Source of the DNA: CAILLO01 sp964579735
Lineage (GTDB): Bacteria; Bacillota; Clostridia; Saccharofermentanales; UBA5734
Reading direction: 5' to 3'
NCBI GenBank assembly: GCA_964579735.1
Contig: CAZOHH010000001.1
Span: 56,553-120,552, forward strand
DNA length: 64,000 nt
Shown: positions 27,106 through 35,537 of the stretch, piece by piece
Layout of the letters: every line of letters starts with the position of its first letter
Position numbering within the stretch: position 1 is the stretch's first letter
The notes under the pieces: model-generated
The model's database searches: none
Seen by the model: the letters and a program-made list of their open reading frames with translations, nothing else
Told to the model about the DNA's origin: nothing
Made by a program: the position numbers and the translations under genes

Positions 27106-27135
27106 GACGTCGCTTCCCGGGGAGGGAGCGACGTC
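27106..27135 (-). terminator. Probable terminator after the GT2-GtrA gene
   Basis: A perfect 9-bp stem GACGTCGCT/AGCGACGTC (27106-27135) lies 27 bp after the stop at 27162 on the minus strand. The following T-tract is poor (TTCGCATTC), so termination strength is uncertain. Confidence 0.5.
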
Positions 27136-27161
27136 CTGCGGATCGGTTCATTCGGGGAGTC

Positions 27162-28214
27162 TCAGCTGGCCAGGGCCTTCTCCCGCTTCTTGCGGTAGAC
27201 GGACTCGCGCTGGACGACGAAGCTGACGAAGTACAGTCCGATGTCGGTGAAGAGCTTCGAGACGTACAGGCCGAGGGGTGTGTAGGCCTGGAGCGCCGAG
27301 ATGATGAGGTATCCGGCCACCATGATGACGAGCACGAGCGCGTAATAGCGTAGCATCGTGTCCTTCGGAGAGCCCTTCTGCCGGAAGACGAGATGGTGGT
27401 TGACCCCGAAGTTCACGAGCGAGCTGGCGACGCGGGCGATGACGACCGCGGCGGCAAGGACGCCGGGCAGAAGAGTGGATACGAGCGCGAAGACGGCGTA
27501 GTCCACGCCGGCAGCGAGGAGGGACGAGCCGAGGAAGGCGAAGAGCAGTCCGTAGATCCGCACGGAGTCCCGGAGGACGTCGAAGTGCGACGAACGGTTG
27601 CCCTCGATGTAGATCGTGTCGATGGGAACCTGTAGAATCGCGTAGCCGGCCGGTCGAGCGGAGAGCAGCATGTTCATCTCGAACTCGTACCGCTCGCCCG
27701 CGAGGTCCAGAAGCTCGAGGCAGAACGCTCCGGGAATCCCGCGGAGCCCGGTCTGCGTATCCCGGACGGCGCTCCCGTTCACAAGCGCGAAGAAGAAGCG
27801 GGTCAGGCCGTTGCCGACGCGGCTGCGGAGAGGAACGGTCCCGGCGAAGGCGCGTACGCCGAGCGCCAGCGCGGACGGCTCCGCCTGAAGAGCCTCCGCC
27901 ACCTTGCGGATGTCGGCGGGCGCATGCTGTCCGTCGGCATCTGCGGTGACGATGCCGTAGTCCGCGTCCCCGCACGCGATCAGCGCGGCGATGCCGGTCT
28001 TGAGCGCGCGGCCCTTGCCGTGGTTGGTGTCGTGTCGAAGAAGTCGAGCGCCGAGGGCTTCGCAGCGGGCGAAGAATTCCGCATGCTCGGGACCGCTTCC
28101 GTCATCCACGACGACGATGCAGCGGAAGTCCAGTTGCAGCAGGGCTGCGACGAGGTCGGGAAGACGTATGTCGGGCCGGTAGGCCGGAATCAAAACACAC
28201 GGAAGTTGCGGCAT
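27162..28214 (-). CDS. GT2 glycosyltransferase fused to a GtrA-like membrane domain (second copy)
   Basis: A 350-residue protein. The GT2 domain (about 1-215) begins CVLIPAYRPDIRLPDLVAAL, with VVVDDGSG, the ADADGQHAPADI metal-binding motif and QTGLRGIPGAF. From about 230 on, four hydrophobic helices form a GtrA domain (LLAAGVDYAVFALV, NFGVNHHLVFRQKGS). It probably makes and translocates a polyprenyl-phosphate sugar. Unlike the 8851-9933 copy it is monocistronic and not inside a glycan operon. It lies between the hyd operon and a DUF4143 ATPase with its own promoter. Confidence 0.83.
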   Translation of the reverse strand: MPQLPCVLIPAYRPDIRLPDLVAALLQLDFRCIVVVDDGSGPEHAEFFARCEALGARLLRHDTNHGKGRALKTGIAALIACGDADYGIVTADADGQHAPADIRKVAEALQAEPSALALGVRAFAGTVPLRSRVGNGLTRFFFALVNGSAVRDTQTGLRGIPGAFCLELLDLAGERYEFEMNMLLSARPAGYAILQVPIDTIYIEGNRSSHFDVLRDSVRIYGLLFAFLGSSLLAAGVDYAVFALVSTLLPGVLAAAVVIARVASSLVNFGVNHHLVFRQKGSPKDTMLRYYALVLVIMVAGYLIISALQAYTPLGLYVSKLFTDIGLYFVSFVVQRESVYRKKREKALAS

Positions 28215-28244
28215 CGGTTGTCCTCCTGAAAAGCAGTGCCTTTC

Positions 28245-28250
28245 ATTATA
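28245..28250 (-). promoter_or_regulatory. Probable -10 of the GT2-GtrA gene
   Basis: Consensus TATAAT on the minus strand (28245-28250), 31 bp before the start at 28214, with TCAGGAGGACA as ribosome site 7 bp before the ATG. The -35 region is weak. Confidence 0.45.
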
Positions 28251-28280
28251 CGCCAGTTGGGGAAGGAAGGGCGCATTCCG

Positions 28281-29549
28281 TCAGTCCCTCAGGCATCCGA
28301 TCGGGACGACGAGCACGCCGTTTTTCGCCTGGTAGCCATACTCTCCCCCTGTCAGGACCATCAGGAAGGCGGGTGCTTCCCTTCCGTTGTCCTTTAGCAG
28401 GGAGGCAAGCCGAAGCAGATGCGACGCACCTTCCTCGATTTCACGGCTCCCGAGCTTCATCTCGATCAACGCGAAAGTACCATCGGCACGATGCAGGACG
28501 GCGTCGCACTCGAGTCCGGACCGGTCGCGATAATAGGAAACCGTTCCCCCGAAGGAGGTCGAGAGAGCGCGGAGATCCCGGATGCAGAGGCACTCGAAGA
28601 CGAATCCGAGGGTCGCAGGATCTCCAAGAAGGGAGTCTGGAGACAGTCCGAGCGCAGCCGTGGCAATCGAGGGGTCGACGAACTCCTTCTTCGAGGTCGC
28701 ACGCATCGTTCGAGCCGATCGGATTGAAGGACTCCATGCCGGTACATCGTCGATGACGTACAATCGCTTCAGAGCGGCCAGATAGGAGTACAGGGTCGGC
28801 TCCGTCATCTCCTCATCATTGGCCTTCACATCAGCCAGGATCGTCGTGTTCGCGGCCAGTGTCGAGAGGTTTCGCGCATAGGACCTCAGGAGCGCCCGCA
28901 CGCGCAGCGGACGTCTCGTTACGCCGTCCACCCGGCTGGCGTCGCTCTCGCAGATCGAATCCACGTAGGAACGGGCGATCAGCAATGAGGCGGCAGGGGT
29001 CCTGTGGATCGAAGCAGGCCATCCTCCGCGGCAGATCGCATGGGCGAGTCCCTGTACGGACAACGAGGAACGGGCGCCATCGAAGCGCTCCGGAGCCGCG
29101 AAAAGGTCCTTCAGGGATACCTCGCCATTCGATTCCTTCGATTCGAAGAGGCTCATCGGGTACATGGAGAGCGTCGCGATCCGGCCGGTCCCCGTGTGCA
29201 TCGTCGCTTCGGGATCCACGACCGAGGAACCCGTCAGAATGAACTGCCCCGGCTCGTCTCTCGCATCCACCGCGGTGCGGACGGCGTCCCAGAGAACCGG
29301 GGCCGTCTGCCATTCGTCGATCAGCCTGGGGGTCTCCCCTTCCAGCAGCCTGGACGGAAGAAAGTCGGCAAGTCTCCTGTATTCGGCGGCGCGGTCCGGG
29401 TCCTGCATCTTCAGGACGCTCTTCGCCCTCTGCTCCGCCGTGGTCGTCTTTCCGCACCACTTCGGGCCCCGAATCTGAACGGCACCGAACGCCTCCAGGT
29501 AATCCTTCAGAAGCGCATCGACGACTCGCGGTAAGTACTCTTTCGGCAT
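28281..29549 (-). CDS. AAA-type ATPase with DUF4143 C-terminal domain
   Basis: A 422-residue member of the widespread AAA_14/DUF4143 family, of unknown function. Walker A GPKWCGKTTT spans residues 28-37; the Walker B-like RLIDEWQTAP is near 95; ILTGSSVVD fits sensor 1. The C-terminal DUF4143 part ends with a restriction-endonuclease-like fold motif set (YYRDRSGLECDAVL, ALIEMKLG: D-x-n-E-x-K). Start at 29549 has GAGGTGAAGG immediately upstream. The gene stands alone, behind an AT-rich region with three direct repeats (29622-29684). These genes are often patchily distributed, and transfer into this high-GC genome is possible. Confidence 0.88.
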   Translation of the reverse strand: MPKEYLPRVVDALLKDYLEAFGAVQIRGPKWCGKTTTAEQRAKSVLKMQDPDRAAEYRRLADFLPSRLLEGETPRLIDEWQTAPVLWDAVRTAVDARDEPGQFILTGSSVVDPEATMHTGTGRIATLSMYPMSLFESKESNGEVSLKDLFAAPERFDGARSSLSVQGLAHAICRGGWPASIHRTPAASLLIARSYVDSICESDASRVDGVTRRPLRVRALLRSYARNLSTLAANTTILADVKANDEEMTEPTLYSYLAALKRLYVIDDVPAWSPSIRSARTMRATSKKEFVDPSIATAALGLSPDSLLGDPATLGFVFECLCIRDLRALSTSFGGTVSYYRDRSGLECDAVLHRADGTFALIEMKLGSREIEEGASHLLRLASLLKDNGREAPAFLMVLTGGEYGYQAKNGVLVVPIGCLRD

Positions 29550-29621
29550 GCCTTCACCTCGTCTCCAAGATATCACGGAGGTAAATGTAAAACAACCCGT
29601 TTCATGCGCTTATCCGGACTT

Positions 29622-29684
29622 CATTTAAGTGTTTTGCACGTTTTCATTTAAGCGATTTGCTACAAAACATTTAAGTGATATGCA
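29622..29684. repeat. Three direct repeats with exact 23-bp period upstream of the DUF4143 ATPase
   Basis: Plus-strand units CATTTAAGTGTTTTGCA (29622-29638), CATTTAAGCGATTTGC (29645-29660) and CATTTAAGTGATATGCA (29668-29684) start exactly 23 bp apart, with unrelated 6-7-bp spacers. They lie 73-135 bp before the ATPase start, in an AT-rich island that contrasts with the GC-rich surroundings. The spacing of about two helical turns suggests a protein bound on one DNA face. The rest of the 330-bp spacer (29550-29878) shows only the promoter at 29850. Confidence 0.85.
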
Positions 29685-29849
29685 GAAATAAAACTAAAGG
29701 ACTCCAGGGGTCCGTCACTTCCGGAGCTGGTGCTTCCATTGACGGCGCCGGCATGTCATCCCGGCTGCCCGCTGGTGCCCAGGATCAAGTCGAGACCGAT
29801 CACGGCATGAAGTAAAAGCGCGCGGGGTCTCCCCGTCGGTCGTCTCTGG

Positions 29850-29855
29850 TATAAT
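29850..29855 (+). promoter_or_regulatory. Extended -10 promoter for the phosphodiester-glycosidase gene
   Basis: TGGTATAAT (TATAAT at 29850-29855) 24 bp before the start codon gives a very short leader; AAAGAGGAGG follows as a strong ribosome site. No clear -35. Confidence 0.6.
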
Positions 29856-29878
29856 CGGCAGGAAAGAGGAGGGTGTCC

Positions 29879-30856
29879 ATGGCGTTGAAGAAAAGGCACA
29901 AGGTCCTTCGGACGGTGGTCCTCGACCTCCTGCTCACGGCGGTCGTGCTCGTCGTCTTCGCTCTCTTCCACCACGTCTTCCCGCGCGACGTGGGCTACGA
30001 GGGCGAGCCGCTCCCGGGAGACCCCTCGGCCACCCCCGCCGTTACGGCCAGCGTCCCTTCTCCGACCTCGGCCACGACGCCCGACCCCTCCGGACCGACC
30101 GCCACCGCGGCTCCGACGACCGCTCCCTCCCCCAGCCCCAAGCCTACGGTCTTCACGGACACCTCCTTCGAGAGCGCGACGCTCTCCGTCTCGATCACTT
30201 CCTTCCAGCGGGACGGCGCGACCGGATACATCGCCGATATCCGCACTTCGGACCCTCTCGCCCTGCGTTCCTACTTCGCGGGCGGCTCCTTCGCCCTCGG
30301 CCGCAACGACTGGCCGCTGGACATGGCGGCGGAGGCCGGCGCTCTGCTTGCGATCAACGGCGACTACTATGGGATCCGCAGTCTCGGGATCGTCGTCCGC
30401 GACGGCGTGCTGTATCGCGAGACGCTCTACCGCGACGTCCTCGTGATGTATCGCGACGGAACCATGGCGACCTTCGAAAAGAGCGGCTTCGACCTCACGG
30501 CGCTCAAGACCTCGGGGGCCTGGCAAGCCTGGTCCTTCGGCCCGATGCTCCTCGATGGCGGCCAGCCCATGACCACCTTCAACAGCGACGTCCCTGTGGC
30601 GAACCCGCGCACCGCGATCGGCTACTACGAACCCGGCCACTACTGCTTCGTCGTCGTCGACGGACGCCAGCCCGGCTATTCCAACGGGATGACCCTCAAG
30701 CAGCTGTCTCAGTACTTCTTCGACATAGGATGCAAGGTCGCCTACAACTTCGATGGCGGCCAGTCCTCGGAGATGGTCTTCCGCGGAACTCTCGTGAATC
30801 GGCCCTACAACGGCGGACGACGCGTCAGCGATATCGTGTACGTGGGGGTGCCTTGA
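29879..30856 (+). CDS. Exported phosphodiester glycosidase (NAGPA-domain) family protein
   Basis: A 325-residue protein with a cytoplasmic basic start, one membrane anchor (about residues 13-30, LRTVVLDLLLTAVVLVVFAL) and a long Ser/Thr/Pro/Ala linker (about 45-90). The NAGPA (exopolysaccharide phosphodiester glycosidase-like) domain follows, with family motifs AINGDYYG, the NPRTAIGY segment and FDGGQSSEMVF. It is thus a surface-anchored hydrolase probably acting on phosphodiester-linked sugars in the wall. ATG 29879 is preferred to a GTG 6 bp earlier because GGAGG is 7 bp from the ATG. It ends 2 bp before a small membrane-protein gene. Confidence 0.85.
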   Translation: MALKKRHKVLRTVVLDLLLTAVVLVVFALFHHVFPRDVGYEGEPLPGDPSATPAVTASVPSPTSATTPDPSGPTATAAPTTAPSPSPKPTVFTDTSFESATLSVSITSFQRDGATGYIADIRTSDPLALRSYFAGGSFALGRNDWPLDMAAEAGALLAINGDYYGIRSLGIVVRDGVLYRETLYRDVLVMYRDGTMATFEKSGFDLTALKTSGAWQAWSFGPMLLDGGQPMTTFNSDVPVANPRTAIGYYEPGHYCFVVVDGRQPGYSNGMTLKQLSQYFFDIGCKVAYNFDGGQSSEMVFRGTLVNRPYNGGRRVSDIVYVGVP

Positions 30857-30858
30857 AA

Positions 30859-31080
30859 ATGGGAACGAAGCTGCTCGCCCCGCTCCGTTGGCTCGTACGC
30901 CTGCTCCCCCACCTCTGCATCGCCATGTCCGTCTCGCTGCTGGTCCTCGTCTTCATCGACCACTTCAACAACGCCATGGGATTTCTGGAGGGCGCCGTCT
31001 TCAACTGGTTCCTGCTGATCTACCTCAGCGTCGCGGCGGCTACGGCCGGGCTGCTCCTTTTCGACCGCTCGAGGCGCTGA
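30859..31080 (+). CDS. Small membrane protein of unknown function
   Basis: A 73-residue protein with two predicted membrane helices (about residues 17-35 and 46-66) and a basic C terminus (DRSRR). Its ATG lies 2 bp after the stop of the phosphodiester-glycosidase gene, so it is cotranscribed and probably works with that surface protein. No family recognised. Confidence 0.65.
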   Translation: MGTKLLAPLRWLVRLLPHLCIAMSVSLLVLVFIDHFNNAMGFLEGAVFNWFLLIYLSVAAATAGLLLFDRSRR

Positions 31081-31116
31081 TCTGCGGGCGGACGCCCGGC
31101 CGAAGCCCTTCCCCTA

Positions 31117-31458
31117 TCAGTCCTGCCAGGTGTCCCATACGTCCGGTTGAAAGCCGACCGTGGCGCGCTTTCCGTTGCGGACAATCGGGGCGCGGTAGAG
31201 CTCAGGGTTCTTGAAGAGCGTCTCCTCGGCGACAGAGCTGTTTCCGAAATACCGCATGTTCAGTCTTTCGTAAGCCTTCGACTCCGTGTCGATCATTCCG
31301 GCGAGGCCGATTGCGGACTTCACGCTGGTGAACTCGCCCTTGCTGAGCCCCTTGTCGAGGAGGTCGATGTTCTGCACGGGAATCCGGCGCTCCTTGAAAT
31401 AGCGCTCGGCCTTCTGCGTGTCGAAATTCTTTCGTTTTCCGAAGATCTGCACGTTCAT
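31117..31458 (-). CDS. ArsC/Spx-family protein lacking the catalytic cysteine
   Basis: A 113-residue thioredoxin-fold protein: NVQIFGKRKNFDTQKAERYF corresponds to the ArsC N terminus, where the redox Cys should follow strand 1. Here that position reads KRKNFDT, with no Cys, and no CxxC as in Spx. The Arg-containing APIVRNGKRATVGF segment near the C terminus is family-typical. It therefore cannot be an ordinary arsenate reductase; a regulatory, Spx-like or unknown role is inferred. The start at 31458 has AAAGGGATGG upstream. Transcribed alone, convergent with the preceding gene pair. Confidence 0.78.
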   Translation of the reverse strand: MNVQIFGKRKNFDTQKAERYFKERRIPVQNIDLLDKGLSKGEFTSVKSAIGLAGMIDTESKAYERLNMRYFGNSSVAEETLFKNPELYRAPIVRNGKRATVGFQPDVWDTWQD

Positions 31459-31564
31459 GGATCCATCCCTTTCCTGCGTCGGTCCGGGACTTCCCAAGGA
31501 AGCCCCAGTGACATCATACCGCACGCCGTTTCCTGCCTTCAAGCGCGCCTTCGCATCCGTCTGA

Positions 31565-31630
31565 CTTTCCTTTCTACACGGAAAGGTCTATCCTATGGAT
31601 AGGGGTCTCCATTGGGATGACCCGGTTTTT
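31565..31630 (+). promoter_or_regulatory. Leader hairpins and terminator-like stem upstream of the hybrid histidine kinase
   Basis: Three consecutive stems: CTTTCC/GGAAAG (31565-31585), CTATCC/GGATAG (31588-31602) and GGGTC-CC/GG-GACCC (31603-31623), the last followed by GG and five T (31626-31630). The third has the form of an intrinsic terminator 40 bp before the kinase start, with no plus-strand gene directly upstream, so it may be an attenuator. A clear promoter is not seen; the remaining spacer (31459-31564) shows nothing else. Confidence 0.45.
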
Positions 31631-31670
31631 CATGTTTCAGAAGCATACTTTCTCGTGAGGTCTTGTTTCC

Positions 31671-34600
31671 ATGTCTGAAAATCTGTCTCGGCTGATTCTT
31701 CTGAGTCTACCCACCGGAGTCGTCTGCATGCGTGCACTCGACTCCGTTTCCTCGCTCGGAACCGATTTCGCTTTTTTCGAGGCGAATCCCGCCTTCGAGG
31801 AATTGACCGGTCTGAAGAGCGACGGCGTCATCGGCAAGCGCCTTTCCGACATCTGCTCCGACCCTTTCTCTCTCGGTTTCGATTGGTTGGGCATCTGTCG
31901 CGACAGCATCATTGGGCACAACACGGACCTCGAGACCCACGTTCTCCTGACGAATCGGTGGTGCCGGGTCACGACATCCAGCCCGGAACCTGACGTCGTC
32001 GTCACCTGTTTCACCGATATCACCGACGCGATGAACGTCAGACAAAGCACCTCGTTGCGGTCCGCCTACTTCCAGAACCTGCTGGACGCCATTCCGGATA
32101 TCATGTACTTCAAGGACACGAAGGGCGTCTACATCGGCTGCAACAAGCCCTTTGAGCGCTTCTTCGGCCTTTCTGCCGAGAGTCTCGTCGGGAAGACGGA
32201 CTCGGAAGTATATGACGCGGAGACCGCCGCGGCCTTCGTTCGTGCGGACGCAGAGGCGCTCGCTGCCGGAAGACCGATCGTCAACGAGGACTGGACGACC
32301 AACCCGGACGGCACCCGGATGCGCTTCCGCTTCATGAAGGCGCCTATCTTCGACGCATGCGGAGTGGCGGTCGGAATCGTCGGCGGTGGGCGGGATATAT
32401 CCAATACGTACGAAATCGAGGAGATGCTCAAGGCCAGCGTAGAGAACTTCAGGATCTTCTTCGAGACCATTGACGACATGATCTTCATCGCGGACCCGCA
32501 GGGCAAGGTGTTCCACGTCAATTGCGCGGTCACCCGCAAGCTCGGCTACTCCTACGAGGAGATCAAGGGCATGCACGTCCTCGAGGTGCACCCCTTAGAC
32601 AAGCGAAAGGAGGCCGAGGAGATCTTCGGCGACATGTTCGCCGGACGCCGCGACTTCTGCCCGTTGCCGCTTGCCCGCAAGGACACAAGCCTCCTTCCCG
32701 TCGAGACGCGCGTCTGGTTCGGCAAGTGGGATGGCGCCGACTGCATCTTCGGCATCTCCAAGGATCTGTCGCGCGAGCAGGAGCTCCTGCAGAAACTCAA
32801 TCGGGTATTCGAAGTGAATCCAACACTGATGGCCATCAGCCGCATCGACAACCGCATCTTCACCGAGGTCAACCGCGCCTTCCTCGACACGCTGGGCTAC
32901 ACCTCCGACGAATTGGTCGGCAAGTCCTCCGCGGACCTGAATCTGTTCGTCGACCACGAAACCCAGGTAAAGATCGCAGAGGAGCTCCTGGCTACGGGAG
33001 TCGTCCGCAACCAGGAGCTCCGGGTCCGCAAGAAGAACGGCGAGATCGTCACCGGACTCTTCTCCGGCGAGACCATCGAAAGCCAGGGCACGAAGTTCTT
33101 CCTCACGGTCATGACCGACATCACCATCAACAAGCGCTTCGAACAGGAACTGATGCTCCGAGCGGACTTCCAACGCATTCTGATGAATCTTGCGACCGAT
33201 TACATCAACCTGCCTCTGGATGCCGTGGACGCCGCGATCAACCGCTCCCTTCGCGAAATCGGCGAATTCGTCTCCGCGGACCGCGCCTATATCTTCGACT
33301 ACGACTTCGACCGCGGCACGACCTCGAACAGCTACGAATGGTGCCGGATGGGCATTTCGCCCCAGATCGAAAACCTTCAGGACGTCCCTGTCGAAGCGGT
33401 TCCCGAGTGGGTCGAGACGCATCGGCAAGGGCACATGCTCATCATACCGGACGTCTCCGCCATGCCCGACGACAGCGGTACAAAGGCGATTCTGGAACCT
33501 CAGGAGATCTGCAGCCTGGCCACGATCCCCTTGATGGCAGGCGACTCCTGTATCGGATTCGTCGGCTTCGATTCGGTCGCCCATACCAAGACCTATACCG
33601 AGGTCGAGATTTCCCTGCTCCAGTTGTTTTCCCAGATGCTCGTCAATTTCCGGACCCGAGAGCGCCAGCAGATGGCTCTCGAAGCCGCCAAAGAGCAGGC
33701 GGACATCGCGAACCTCGCGAAGAGCCGCTTCCTTGCCGGCATGAGCCACGAGATCCGCACCCCGATCAACGGCATCCTGGGATACCTCCATCTCCTGGAG
33801 AGCCGCGAGACCGACCCTGAACTCCTCGGCTTCATCAAACGGATCAACAGCTCTTCCCGCACGCTCGCGACGCTCATCGACGACATCCTCGACGTCTCCA
33901 AGATCGAAGCGGGTCGGCTCGAGGTCGAGAACATTTCCTTCGACCTGCGTGCCGCGGTGGAGGATGCCGTTTCCTCCTTCGCTCTGCGGGCCGCCGACAA
34001 GGGCCTGGTTCTCGATATCGCCCTTCACGACGACGTGCCCTACCTCGTGCTCGGAGACCCGCTTCGCCTCCGCCAGGTCCTCAACAACCTGATCTCCAAT
34101 GCCTTGAAATTCACGGAAACCGGCAGTGTCCTCGTCGATGTTTCCATTGCATCCTCCTCTCCCGAAAGGAACGAGGTCCTCTTTTCGGTACGCGACAACG
34201 GCATCGGCATGGACGAGGAGACGATCGGACGTCTATTCCGCCCCTTCGTCCAGGCCGATGGCTCCTCGACGCGCAAATACGGCGGAACGGGGCTGGGCCT
34301 CTCCATCAGCAAGAACCTCGTCGAGCTCATGGGCGGTTCGATCTCTGTGGAAAGCCTCCCTGCTAGAGGCAGTGATTTCCGTTTTACCCTGCCTCTAGCA
34401 CTCGGGACCACCCGCAAAGCGCTGCCTAATGCGACGGGCGTCGTCAGCCTCGATCATCTCAAGGGTGCGCGTGTTCTCCTGGTCGAGGACAACGAAATCA
34501 ACCGCGAGCTTGCCACGGAAGTCCTCCGAAGCTCGGGCGTGGTCGTCGAGACCGCCGTGGACGGGAGCGAGGCGGTCGACGCCGTGCAACGGAGTCCTTT

Positions 34601-35537
34601 CGACGTCGTCCTGATGGATATCCAGATGCCCGTCATGGACGGATTCGAGGCTACCCGCCGCATCCGGATGGATTCACGCTTCGCGGATCTTCCCATCATC
34701 GCCGTCACCGCCGACGCTTTGAGCAGCGAGCGCGAGAGAGCCTATGGTGCGGGGATGAACGCCTTCGTCACGAAGCCGATCGACGTGAATCAGCTCCTCC
34801 GCACCCTTTCGGACTGTATCGGAAAACGCCGAGTCGCTCCCCGGATCTCTCCGCCGCTTCGGGGTGCCGCGACGGAGCCGTCGGACCTCCTCCCCGACAC
34901 GCTCCAACTGGGGGATGACCGACGACTCGATGTCCAGGCGGCCCTTCTGCTACTCGGCGGCGAACACCGGCTCCTTCTCGGCTTGATGCACCGTTTCCAC
35001 CAGACCCAGGCCTATGCGGCAGTGGACCTCCGCGAAGACCTTGTTCGAAACGACCTCAAGGTGGCCGCACGACGGATCCATACCATCAAGGGTCTCGCGG
35101 GCTCCATCGGTGCAACGGATCTGCTAGCTGCGTGCATACCACTCGAGATAGCTCTTCCGACCTCTTCACGCGAATCGGTGGAACCCCTCCTCCTCCTCTT
35201 CGAACATGCGATGAGCCAGGCTTTGGAAGCCACTGCCAGTTTTGAAAATCAAGTTGAAGCCATTGCGGCGGTTCCGCCTTCGGAGTCGGATACGACTGCG
35301 GGTCGACCTGATATCAACCGTCTATTGATCGACCTCAAGGCACTCCTTCTCCAGAACGACCTGGCCGCGGTCGAGGTATCCCTTCGACTTTCGTACGCCC
35401 TGAAAGGAACCCCTTGCCAACAGGTCTCCTTGACGGTCCGCGATATGATTCAACGATACGAATATGCACAGGCGGCGAGTATGCTTGTCCATCTCACGGA
35501 AATGTGCAGCGGAATGGAAGGAGATCCGAATGGATAA
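31671..35537 (+). CDS. Hybrid sensor histidine kinase (PAS x4, GAF, HisKA, HATPase, REC, HPt)
   Basis: A 1288-residue soluble sensor with no membrane segment. Four PAS-like domains fill about 15-500 (PDIMYFKDTKGVYIGCN, DMIFIADPQGKVFHVN, FTEVNRAFLDTLGYT), then a GAF domain (about 510-660). HisKA has MSHEIRTPINGI with phospho-acceptor His693; HATPase has NNLISNALKFTE (N box), DNGIGM and GGTGLGLS. A receiver domain (934-1050) has VLLVEDNEINRE and phospho-acceptor Asp about 983 in MDIQMPVMDG. The C-terminal HPt carries HTIKGLAGSIG with His about 1137. The whole phosphorelay is in one chain. It overlaps the following HD-GYP regulator by 8 bp, its likely output. Confidence 0.95.
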   Translation: MSENLSRLILLSLPTGVVCMRALDSVSSLGTDFAFFEANPAFEELTGLKSDGVIGKRLSDICSDPFSLGFDWLGICRDSIIGHNTDLETHVLLTNRWCRVTTSSPEPDVVVTCFTDITDAMNVRQSTSLRSAYFQNLLDAIPDIMYFKDTKGVYIGCNKPFERFFGLSAESLVGKTDSEVYDAETAAAFVRADAEALAAGRPIVNEDWTTNPDGTRMRFRFMKAPIFDACGVAVGIVGGGRDISNTYEIEEMLKASVENFRIFFETIDDMIFIADPQGKVFHVNCAVTRKLGYSYEEIKGMHVLEVHPLDKRKEAEEIFGDMFAGRRDFCPLPLARKDTSLLPVETRVWFGKWDGADCIFGISKDLSREQELLQKLNRVFEVNPTLMAISRIDNRIFTEVNRAFLDTLGYTSDELVGKSSADLNLFVDHETQVKIAEELLATGVVRNQELRVRKKNGEIVTGLFSGETIESQGTKFFLTVMTDITINKRFEQELMLRADFQRILMNLATDYINLPLDAVDAAINRSLREIGEFVSADRAYIFDYDFDRGTTSNSYEWCRMGISPQIENLQDVPVEAVPEWVETHRQGHMLIIPDVSAMPDDSGTKAILEPQEICSLATIPLMAGDSCIGFVGFDSVAHTKTYTEVEISLLQLFSQMLVNFRTRERQQMALEAAKEQADIANLAKSRFLAGMSHEIRTPINGILGYLHLLESRETDPELLGFIKRINSSSRTLATLIDDILDVSKIEAGRLEVENISFDLRAAVEDAVSSFALRAADKGLVLDIALHDDVPYLVLGDPLRLRQVLNNLISNALKFTETGSVLVDVSIASSSPERNEVLFSVRDNGIGMDEETIGRLFRPFVQADGSSTRKYGGTGLGLSISKNLVELMGGSISVESLPARGSDFRFTLPLALGTTRKALPNATGVVSLDHLKGARVLLVEDNEINRELATEVLRSSGVVVETAVDGSEAVDAVQRSPFDVVLMDIQMPVMDGFEATRRIRMDSRFADLPIIAVTADALSSERERAYGAGMNAFVTKPIDVNQLLRTLSDCIGKRRVAPRISPPLRGAATEPSDLLPDTLQLGDDRRLDVQAALLLLGGEHRLLLGLMHRFHQTQAYAAVDLREDLVRNDLKVAARRIHTIKGLAGSIGATDLLAACIPLEIALPTSSRESVEPLLLLFEHAMSQALEATASFENQVEAIAAVPPSESDTTAGRPDINRLLIDLKALLLQNDLAAVEVSLRLSYALKGTPCQQVSLTVRDMIQRYEYAQAASMLVHLTEMCSGMEGDPNG

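Noticed and set aside
29622..29684. CRISPR array.
   Set aside because: Repeats are only 16-17 bp with 6-7-bp spacers, three copies, and no cas genes nearby.
31117..31458. Arsenate reductase.
   Set aside because: The catalytic Cys is absent, and no ars operon genes are adjacent.
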